DNA of 28,934 bases from a virus. Made by a program: the position numbers and the translations under genes. The stretch spans positions 1 to 28,934 of the IMG/VR virus record IMGVR_UViG_3300046003_002157. One strand, given 5' to 3'. Below are positions 12,777-18,899 of the stretch, one piece after another (the first letter of the stretch is position 1; every line of letters begins with the position of its first letter). Under the pieces are notes generated by a model that did no database searches, was not told the origin of the DNA, and worked only from the letters and a program-made list of their open reading frames with translations.

Positions 12777-14885
12777 ATGCCCGGCAAGCGGATCAAAGAC
12801 CTCACGGCTCTCTCTGGTGCAGGTAGCGCCAACGACGATGACGTCGTGATCTTCGACACGACTGCCGATACTACCAAGCGCATTTCACGCTCTCAGCTGG
12901 CTGAGGGGATGCAGTCTGACGTGCAGGTCCTAACCAACAAGACCTTGGCTCTTGGGTCCAACACAGTGACCGGCACGACTGCCCAGTTCAACACCGCGCT
13001 GACCGATGGCGACTTCGCCACACTGGCAGGCTCGGGGGTTCTGACCAACAAGACGATCGACAGTGCAAGCAACACGCTGACGGTCAACTACAAAGAGGCG
13101 CAGGTCGAAACTTCGAACGGCTCGCGGACCCATCTGTTCACCACGGTCGCTGCCCTGCTGGCAGACACCGGCACCTACACGACCTATGCTACCGGCCAGA
13201 TCGTCGAGGCGGGCGGGTTTCGCTACACAGTCGCTGCAACCGGCGCTACCGATCACCATGTGATCACGGCAGGTAGTGTGAAGCTGTACGTGCTCCCCGA
13301 TCAAAATGGATTTTTAAGCGTCGAGGCACTTGGCGCAGTTGGCGACGGCTTAACTAGCGGTGCCACAGCGTTTGCAAAGGCTGAAAGCATCACAGCAGAA
13401 GCCTTCCATGTATCGGACGGTATCTTTGTGTCTGGCTTGTCGGTTGCAACGAAGAATTACGCAGGTGCTGGCGCAATTCGGTTGACCAGCGGACGCAATA
13501 CTCCCGGCCAGCCGTCTGGCGCACTGACGCCCCGGTATATCGATCCGATGCACAAGATGAATGCCTCGCAGTTCGTGTCCAGCCCGCGAAATCTGGTGTT
13601 TGTTGGTGACAGCATCACCTACGGCTTTGGTGTAACTGAGGTACAGGCGTACCCCAATCTGCTTGCTACAATGCTTAATCAAAGAGGGCCGAGTCCAAGT
13701 GTTGACAAGGCCATTGGCGCAACGATGCTAACGCGGGCCATACAGGCAGGAACGATCGCCGCCGGCAATAAAGGCCCGCTGGGGCAGTCTCTAATTTTGG
13801 ACGTAGGGGCCAGCCTGACATTTACTGTGTCTTTATCTGATTACGTGGGCTTCTGGTTCCGACGTGCGGTCGGGGCTGGAACCATCACTACCACCGTGAA
13901 CGGTATAACTGTTGATACGTTCTCTTGTGCGGGCGCTGCGGCGGATGATGTGTTTCGTACAAGCGGATTTTACCGCGCCGTAGCGGGCGCAGCGACAATC
14001 GTGATGACTGCGTCGGTCGCATCGGTGGAACTGACGGGGGCGTATTTCTCGCGCAACCTACCTAGTGGTGCAGTCAGCGTTGTTAACCAAGCTGCATCTG
14101 GCTATTCGACCGCTGACTTCACCTCTGCCACTATCCTTACATCTATCGGTGCGCAGACGACCTACAGCGGAAGTCCATATCCGTTATATGTCATAGCACT
14201 CGGCACCAACGATATTTACAATCCAAGCAAGGCGGTATCGCGGGCGACATTCAAATCGAATCTGGACGCGATTTGTGTTGGGCTTCGCACCTATGGCATA
14301 CCAGTTTTGACCGTTCCACTGCGGGCGGTGCAGACAACATACTCGCCTGTTCTGGAATCCTTCGAGGAATATCGTAACGCAGTCTATGAGGTGGCGCGCA
14401 AATACGGCTACGCAGTAGTAGACCTCTCTGAATATGACCTCAATTCCACGGGCGGGTATCAAGCGGATGGCCTACACCCTAGCAACATCGGACATAGTCT
14501 ACTGGCGGCGATCTATTGGGAAAAGCTGAACCTTGCCGCCGCCAACCACCAGCTTCCGTCTGGCACGTTGACAATGGCGGGGTCGTATTCCGCCTTTGGG
14601 AGCAACTATGGCCTGCCGTCTTACCAAGCTATGCCGAGTGGCATGGTAATGTTGAGCGGCTTTATCAGCACTGGTGGGTCAGCAAAAAACACTACAGTTA
14701 CAACCATACCTGAAGCTGTTCGACCCTCCAGAGCTCATCTTTTTACGGTTGGTGGTTTGAATGGTGCGGCCGGGGCGTCTGTGACTGTGCAGGTCAACCC
14801 CAGCGGCATTATCACAATGTATGATTATTCGTCGGCTTCGCTAACCCAGTTTAGCCTAGATGGCATTACCTTCCCAACAGCGTGA
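12777..14885 (+). CDS. Tail fibre with SGNH/GDSL esterase domain
   Basis: A 702-aa protein. Residues 1-45 (MPGKRIKDLTALSGAGSAND then VVIFDTTADTTKRISRSQLA) are a phage fibre N-terminus. Two LTNKT repeats follow (about 52 and 89). Residues about 270-590 are an SGNH hydrolase: block I G277-D278-S279 (VFVGDSITYGFG), block III G476-T-N478-D479 (ALGTNDIY) and block V D564/H567 (DGLHPSNIGH); the catalytic Ser is S279. A beta-rich insert sits between blocks I and III (about residues 325-425). The C-terminus is a beta domain (GYSAFGS region onward). Such domains deacetylate host surface polysaccharide, so a receptor-processing role is likely. The fibre may also be a virion enzyme without fibrous shape. 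Confidence 0.85.
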   Translation: MPGKRIKDLTALSGAGSANDDDVVIFDTTADTTKRISRSQLAEGMQSDVQVLTNKTLALGSNTVTGTTAQFNTALTDGDFATLAGSGVLTNKTIDSASNTLTVNYKEAQVETSNGSRTHLFTTVAALLADTGTYTTYATGQIVEAGGFRYTVAATGATDHHVITAGSVKLYVLPDQNGFLSVEALGAVGDGLTSGATAFAKAESITAEAFHVSDGIFVSGLSVATKNYAGAGAIRLTSGRNTPGQPSGALTPRYIDPMHKMNASQFVSSPRNLVFVGDSITYGFGVTEVQAYPNLLATMLNQRGPSPSVDKAIGATMLTRAIQAGTIAAGNKGPLGQSLILDVGASLTFTVSLSDYVGFWFRRAVGAGTITTTVNGITVDTFSCAGAAADDVFRTSGFYRAVAGAATIVMTASVASVELTGAYFSRNLPSGAVSVVNQAASGYSTADFTSATILTSIGAQTTYSGSPYPLYVIALGTNDIYNPSKAVSRATFKSNLDAICVGLRTYGIPVLTVPLRAVQTTYSPVLESFEEYRNAVYEVARKYGYAVVDLSEYDLNSTGGYQADGLHPSNIGHSLLAAIYWEKLNLAAANHQLPSGTLTMAGSYSAFGSNYGLPSYQAMPSGMVMLSGFISTGGSAKNTTVTTIPEAVRPSRAHLFTVGGLNGAAGASVTVQVNPSGIITMYDYSSASLTQFSLDGITFPTA

Positions 14886-14953
14886 TGGGCAACATGACTG
14901 TAGACAAGTCCATACACTTTCTAGCCGCCGTGCTGCCCGCGATCCTACTGTAA
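14885..14953 (+). other. Tiny 22-codon ORF, possible 3' remnant
   Basis: An ATG overlapping the fibre stop (TGATG) opens MGNMTVDKSIHFLAAVLPAI followed by LL and a TAA. It could be a translated mini-protein with a hydrophobic C-terminus. It could equally be the relic of an older fibre C-terminus left after domain exchange. No further support is visible. Confidence 0.25.
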
Positions 14954-14965
14954 GGACCAACCACC

Positions 14966-16072
14966 ATGTCAACGAACCTGACGTCTCAGAAGATCAAGGA
15001 CACCTACAACCAGCTGCTCCATGTGGACGGTGGTCCTGAAGCTGGTGAGAAGACTGTCTACAGCGGGACGGGGGTAGCCACGGCACTGAAGGTCGGGACG
15101 GGGTCTGCTTCGGTTGAGAACGTCCAGCTGAACGGCAACACGATCAGCACGCTCGACACGAACGGGAACCTCGTCCTCGCGCCCAACGGCACGGGCTCAG
15201 TGAGTATGACCAAGGTGGCTGTCACCGGTGGCACCATCACAGGGATCACGGACCTCGCCGTCGCTGACGGCGGCACAGGGGCGTCTGACGCCTCAGGTGC
15301 ACGGACCAACCTCGGACTCGGCACCATCGCCACCCAGAACGCCAACAACGTGAACCTCACGGGCGGGTCGATCTCGGGCGTCACGTTCAGCGGCAGCTTC
15401 TCTGGGCTCACGCTGGTTGAATCGACGACGCTGGCCACCAGCGCCGCGGCCGCGGGGGTTAACCTCAACGGGAGCACACTGGCTGCCGACGGCACCGACA
15501 CCAACATCGACATCAACATCACGCCTAAGGGCACCGGCGAGGTGAACATCACCAACGTCGATATCCTCAGCGGCAAGGTGCCATACAGCACGATCACCGG
15601 CCGGGCCTTCGCATCCTTCTCTGACGTCACGGACCAGACCGGTAGCACCACAGTGCCAGCGGCGATCAAGTTCGGTACAACGGATGTAGCAGGCGCTGGT
15701 ATCACGATGGTCACGGATGGTACGAACCTGACACGTCTGACGTTTGCGGCAGCGGGCACCTATATGGTGGCACCGAACATGCAGTTTGCGAACTCGGACG
15801 CAGCTGACCACGACGTCACAGTCTGGCTGGCGTTGAACGGCACCAATGTGCCCCGCTCCGCTACGCGGATCACTGTGCCCAAAGTCGGCGACGGTGGTCT
15901 AGGCTTCTTCCAGATCATATTCTACGTTACGGTCACAGCTGGACAGTACATACAGGTCTACTGGCTTCCCGAGAACACGGCAGTCACGTTGGATCATACT
16001 GCGGCGGTCACTGGTCCACCTGCAATCCCGGCGATCCCGTCCGCCGTCATGGTATCTGAAAGGATCGCATAA
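14966..16072 (+). CDS. Fibre-like repetitive structural protein
   Basis: A 368-aa protein, beginning MSTNLTSQKIKDTYNQLLHV. It contains two GTG-type fibre motifs (NGNLVLAPNGTGSVSMTKV near residue 75 and DINITPKGTGEVNITNVD near 190). It also has the phage-fibre signature DGGTGASDASGARTNLGLGT at about 97-116, followed by Gly/Ser/Thr-rich beta repeats. The C-terminal ~120 residues (LTFAAAGTYMVAPNMQFANS onward) resemble a C1q/TNF-like jelly-roll head. This fits a trimeric short fibre or whisker that contacts the host or decorates the head. The stop overlaps the next ATG (TAATG). Confidence 0.8.
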   Translation: MSTNLTSQKIKDTYNQLLHVDGGPEAGEKTVYSGTGVATALKVGTGSASVENVQLNGNTISTLDTNGNLVLAPNGTGSVSMTKVAVTGGTITGITDLAVADGGTGASDASGARTNLGLGTIATQNANNVNLTGGSISGVTFSGSFSGLTLVESTTLATSAAAAGVNLNGSTLAADGTDTNIDINITPKGTGEVNITNVDILSGKVPYSTITGRAFASFSDVTDQTGSTTVPAAIKFGTTDVAGAGITMVTDGTNLTRLTFAAAGTYMVAPNMQFANSDAADHDVTVWLALNGTNVPRSATRITVPKVGDGGLGFFQIIFYVTVTAGQYIQVYWLPENTAVTLDHTAAVTGPPAIPAIPSAVMVSERIA

Positions 16073-16326
16073 TGGCTAAGACTCCAGCTTGGACCCGCAA
16101 GGAAGGCAAGAGCGAGGCCGGTGGCCTCAACGCCAAGGGGCGCGCATCCTACAACAAAGCCAACCCGGGCAAGCCCGGACTCAAGGCACCGCAGCCTGAG
16201 GGTGGTCCACGTCGTGATAGCTTCTGCGCCCGGATGGAGGGCATGAAGAAGAAGCTGACGTCGAAGAAGACAGCCAGCGATCCGAACAGCCGAATCAACA
16301 AATCCCTTCGGGCGTGGAACTGTTGA
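16072..16326 (+). CDS. Small basic conserved phage protein (84 aa)
   Basis: MAKTPAWTRKEGKSEAGGLN and onward, with PRRDSFCARMEGMKKKLTSK and a terminal RAWNC. This is a widespread phage and metagenome family with the signature WTRKEGK, GGLNAKGRASYNK, SFCARM, of unknown function; I recall it as a DUF (possibly DUF6321, not verified). It is highly positive, Lys/Gly-rich, with two Cys. The start overlaps the previous stop (TAATG). It is the first of four tandem mini-genes of the same style, probably virion- or DNA-associated. Confidence 0.75.
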   Translation: MAKTPAWTRKEGKSEAGGLNAKGRASYNKANPGKPGLKAPQPEGGPRRDSFCARMEGMKKKLTSKKTASDPNSRINKSLRAWNC

Positions 16327-16327
16327 C

Positions 16328-16495
16328 ATGGCCAGCCCCAAACCCACCAACCCAGCGCTCTGGTCCAAGGTCAAGGCCGCGGCTAAGGCCAAGTTCGACG
16401 TGTACCCCAGCGCCTACGCCAACGCGTGGGCATCGAAGGAGTACAAGAAGCGGGGCGGCAGCTGGAGCGGCCCGGACAACCGGGTGAAGAAATGA
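16328..16495 (+). CDS. Small basic conserved phage protein (55 aa)
   Basis: Too short for a usual length cut-off but convincing: the ATG at 16328 follows the previous TGA by 1 bp. The product MASPKPTNPALWSKVKAAAK continues to KFDVYPSAYANAWASKEYKK, ending GGSWSGPDNRVKK. I recognise the NPALW, FDVYPSAYANAW, KKRGG signature as a common phage family of unknown function. It is strongly basic. Its TGA overlaps the next ATG (ATGA), so the mini-gene series is translationally coupled. Confidence 0.8.
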   Translation: MASPKPTNPALWSKVKAAAKAKFDVYPSAYANAWASKEYKKRGGSWSGPDNRVKK

Positions 16496-16722
16496 GCAAG
16501 GGCGGACTCGGCAAGTGGTTCGGCGAGAAGTGGGTCGATACCAAGACCGGCAAGGAGTGCGGGCGCTCTGGGTCTGAGAAGTCCTCGCGGGCCTATCCGG
16601 CTTGTCGCCCGGCCGCTGCTGCCGCTAAGATGACCGCCTCCGAGAAGCGCACCATGGCTGCCAAGAAGACCGGTCCTGCACGCAAATCGTGGCCAGTGAC
16701 GCCATCAGGGAAGAGGAAGTAA
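16492..16722 (+). CDS. Small basic conserved phage protein (76 aa)
   Basis: The start is the ATG at 16492, which overlaps the previous TGA; an upstream extension to 16426 is an out-of-frame reading of the previous gene. The product MSKGGLGKWFGEKWVDTKTG continues to KECGRSGSEKSSRAYPACRP, with a Lys/Arg-rich tail. GLGKWFxEKWVD and CGRxxxEKSSRxYPxCRP are the recognised signature of a phage family with unknown function. Two Cys could pair or bind metal. It is basic, like its neighbours. Confidence 0.8.
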   Translation: MSKGGLGKWFGEKWVDTKTGKECGRSGSEKSSRAYPACRPAAAAAKMTASEKRTMAAKKTGPARKSWPVTPSGKRK

Positions 16723-16723
16723 T

Positions 16724-16903
16724 ATGCCAACGAAAGCACAGACAGCCAAGGTCGCCAAGGTGATGGGTGAGTACAAGCGCGGTACTCTGCATGGTGGCAT
16801 CGACCCTAAGGGACCGAAGAAAGCTCCGGGCGTGAAGAACCGGAAGCAGGCCATTGCTATCGCACTGAGCTCGGCAGGAATTTCTAAGAAGGGAAAGAAG
16901 TAA
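16724..16903 (+). CDS. Small basic protein, DUF6496-like (59 aa)
   Basis: The ATG at 16724 lies 1 bp after the previous stop. The product MPTKAQTAKVAKVMGEYKRG continues TLHGG and then KNRKQAIAIALSSAGISKKG. The signature VAKVMxEYKxGTLHxG followed by VKxRKQAIAIALSxAG matches the DUF6496 family as I remember it. That family is common in phages and bacteria with no proven role; the KQAIAIAL helix is its conserved core. It is very basic. Its TAA overlaps the ATG of the next gene (TAATG). Confidence 0.85.
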   Translation: MPTKAQTAKVAKVMGEYKRGTLHGGIDPKGPKKAPGVKNRKQAIAIALSSAGISKKGKK

Positions 16904-17148
16904 TGCGGTATCTGCGCAATAAGAACGACGGCTTCATCTACGAGTGGAACGAGATTCTCGCGAGGAACGTGCTGTGTGAGGAAGTCACAGAAGAAGAGGC
17001 ATACCCCGAGCGGTTCATGACCCCGGCGGTAGAGAAGGCAAAGCGCCGTACCAAGCGCCTTGAACTTTCAACTGATGACATCCCCGAGGAACCCGTATAT
17101 ACTTCGCCGGAACTGTCAGCGGACGCTTCGAGGGACTTGCCTGAATGA
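16903..17148 (+). CDS. Small acidic-tailed protein (81 aa)
   Basis: MRYLRNKNDGFIYEWNEILA and onward. The first 40 residues (RYLRNKNDGFIYEWNEILAR then EVTEEEAYPERFM) look like a short beta/alpha unit I associate with small proteins near phage connectors. The rest is charged (KAKRRTKRLELSTDDIPEEP) and probably disordered. It is coupled to neighbours at both ends (TAATG at its start, 4-bp overlap at its end). The function is unknown. Confidence 0.7.
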   Translation: MRYLRNKNDGFIYEWNEILARNVLCEEVTEEEAYPERFMTPAVEKAKRRTKRLELSTDDIPEEPVYTSPELSADASRDLPE

Positions 17149-17789
17149 CGCCAGCGGAGGTCATAACTGAGGTCCGCCGCTTGGTGCAGGACCAGCTGGT
17201 ACCGTATCGCTATAGCGACACGGTACTTTTAGGTTATGTCAACCAGACGCTCCAGCGCATGGCGATCCTCAGACCTGACCTGTTCACGGACATCGTCGAT
17301 ATCACGACCACTGCTGACGCAGCTGTGCAGTCCTTGCCCGCCGAGGCGATCCGGCTGGTGGACATCTTCCAAGTGAAGAACGGCAACGCCATCACTGAGG
17401 TCGATCGCGAGACGATGAACCGGAACTACCCCGGCTGGATGAACGAGGCGTCTGGCACGCCGGTGAACTTCATGCGGCACGTCAAGAACCCGGATCGCTA
17501 CTTCCTCTATCCCCGCCCCGCCGCGGGGATCGTTCTTGTTGGGGAGTACGCCAAGAGCCCGATCGACTACACGGTCAACGCCTCGATCGACGTCATCGCA
17601 GATGTCTACTTCCCCGCCCTTGTGGATGGGACGGTCTACCTCGCGGAGTCGATCGACGACGAGCATGTGCAGTCCGGCCGGGCCAAGCTGTTCTATGACA
17701 GCTTCGTGGAGCAACTGGGTGCAGGACTCCAGAGCCGCAAACTGACCGACACCAAGTCGGCCGGTATGGAAAGTGGTGAGGTCATCTGA
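17145..17789 (+). CDS. Head-tail adaptor protein, DUF6682-like
   Basis: A 214-aa protein. The N-terminal helix pair MTPAEVITEVRRLVQDQLVP then YRYSDTVLLGYVNQTLQRMA, and VQSLPAEAIRLVDIFQVKNG with NPDRYFLYPRPA, match a family of podophage adaptors (DUF6682 from memory) that play the role of P22 gp4 or T7 gp11 at the portal. The C-terminal helices include HVQSGRAKLFYDSFVEQLGA. It should form a ring under the portal and receive the nozzle. It overlaps the next gene by 1 bp (TGATG). Assignment rests on this pattern plus the adjacent connector gene. Confidence 0.8.
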   Translation: MTPAEVITEVRRLVQDQLVPYRYSDTVLLGYVNQTLQRMAILRPDLFTDIVDITTTADAAVQSLPAEAIRLVDIFQVKNGNAITEVDRETMNRNYPGWMNEASGTPVNFMRHVKNPDRYFLYPRPAAGIVLVGEYAKSPIDYTVNASIDVIADVYFPALVDGTVYLAESIDDEHVQSGRAKLFYDSFVEQLGAGLQSRKLTDTKSAGMESGEVI

Positions 17790-18559
17790 TGGCAACCCGT
17801 CTGTTCACGGACCTTCTCCCCAAGGTCCTGCCGTCTGTGCCCGGCTGTCCGCAGCCGTTGGCTATTCAGCACGTCCGCGATGCAGCGATCAGGGTATGCG
17901 AGCGCACGCTCGCATGGCGGTACACGCAGCCCAAGTTCAACCTGCTGCCGGGGGTGCACGAGTACCTCTACAACAAGCCGGCTGACAGCGAAGTCCACGT
18001 CCTGTTCGGCACGATCATGAACGACTCGCCGCTTGAGGTCCTGACCCTTGAGCAGGCCATCGCCAAGTACCCGGAATGGGCAGACCTCTACAGCGGTGAA
18101 GACCCCAGCGTGGTCTGGAGCCTGACGCCGTCCGGCTCGTACAACAGCTACGACTACAACGAGGGTCTGTTCAACGAGAACCCCAGCTTCGTCCTGCCGG
18201 ACTCCGTGGTCGCCGACGCCTCGCAGCCGCACTCGGTCACACAGCTTAGCCCGGACAAGTACATCGTGCTGCCGCTGCCGGATGCTGAGGTCGTCTATTC
18301 GATCCGCATGTTCTACGCACTGAAGCCCACCCGCACCGCGGCCGGCATGGATCAGGTTGTCTTCAACGACCTTGAGGAAGTAATCTCGCACTCGGCGCTT
18401 CAGACCCTGCTTGTGATGCCGGGCGTGGCGTGGTCCGATCGTGAGCTTGCGTCCTATCATGCCAAGCAGGCGCTGTACTCGACGACCGAGCGCAGAGCCC
18501 GGGCTAATCTAGGCAACGCACGTGGCACGATGGTTGCCTCGGCTCCGAAATTCGCGTGA
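17789..18559 (+). CDS. Connector/tail structural protein (256 aa)
   Basis: MATRLFTDLLPKVLPSVPGC and onward; IQHVRDAAIRVCERTLAWRY near residue 27 is a helix frequently seen in phage connector proteins, followed by the beta-rich FNLLPGVHEYLYNKPADSEV. Near the C-terminus come FNDLEEVISHSALQTLLVMP and a basic helix (ASYHAKQALYSTTERRARAN). Such proteins lie with the adaptor in short-tailed phages and are thought to complete the head-tail joint or bind the spikes. GAGGT lies just upstream of the ATG. The exact role is not established. Confidence 0.7.
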   Translation: MATRLFTDLLPKVLPSVPGCPQPLAIQHVRDAAIRVCERTLAWRYTQPKFNLLPGVHEYLYNKPADSEVHVLFGTIMNDSPLEVLTLEQAIAKYPEWADLYSGEDPSVVWSLTPSGSYNSYDYNEGLFNENPSFVLPDSVVADASQPHSVTQLSPDKYIVLPLPDAEVVYSIRMFYALKPTRTAAGMDQVVFNDLEEVISHSALQTLLVMPGVAWSDRELASYHAKQALYSTTERRARANLGNARGTMVASAPKFA

Positions 18560-18566
18560 GGTAGAC

Positions 18567-18893
18567 ATGGTCCTGAAGATCACCAACAACGCCACCACGA
18601 TCGTGCCTCTGGCCATCCAGAGCACGGACACTTCTTTGACGGTGGCCGCGGGCACCGGCTACCTGTTCCCTGTCCTTGGGGGTGCGGACTTCTTCTTCGC
18701 CACGTTGAGCAGCACCGCTGGCGGCATGGAGATCATCAAGGTAACATCGCGAGCCGATGACATGATGACCTTTGTACGGGCACAAGAGGGAACCCTTGCT
18801 GTCCCCTTCCCTGCGAATAGCAGGTTGGAGATCAGGGTAACTGCTGCTAACTTGCAGAACTACGTGGACAGCCTAGACTTCCTGTTGCTGTGA
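18567..18893 (+). CDS. Stand-alone tailspike adaptor domain (108 aa)
   Basis: The start is set at the ATG at 18567 (GAGGT 5 nt upstream). The protein aligns along nearly its full length with residues 1-100 of the two tailspikes that follow: DTSLTVAAGTGYLFP then GADFFFATLSS, EIIKVTSRADDM and VRAQEGTL versus DTAVIVTAGDG, GDYFYATLAS, EIVKVTS and TRAQEGT. It ends NYVDSLDFLLL with no enzymatic domain. The domain in the spikes probably attaches them to the virion, so this protein may occupy a socket, cap the tail or bridge spikes. It may also be a spike gene that lost its receptor-binding part. There is no obvious frameshift, and its own ribosome site favours a functional gene. Confidence 0.8.
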   Translation: MVLKITNNATTIVPLAIQSTDTSLTVAAGTGYLFPVLGGADFFFATLSSTAGGMEIIKVTSRADDMMTFVRAQEGTLAVPFPANSRLEIRVTAANLQNYVDSLDFLLL

Positions 18894-18899
18894 GGGACT

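Noticed and set aside
15058-15759. 233-aa leftward frame opposite the 368-aa fibre
   Set aside because: Pro/Val/Ser low-complexity mirror of the Gly/Thr-rich fibre repeats.
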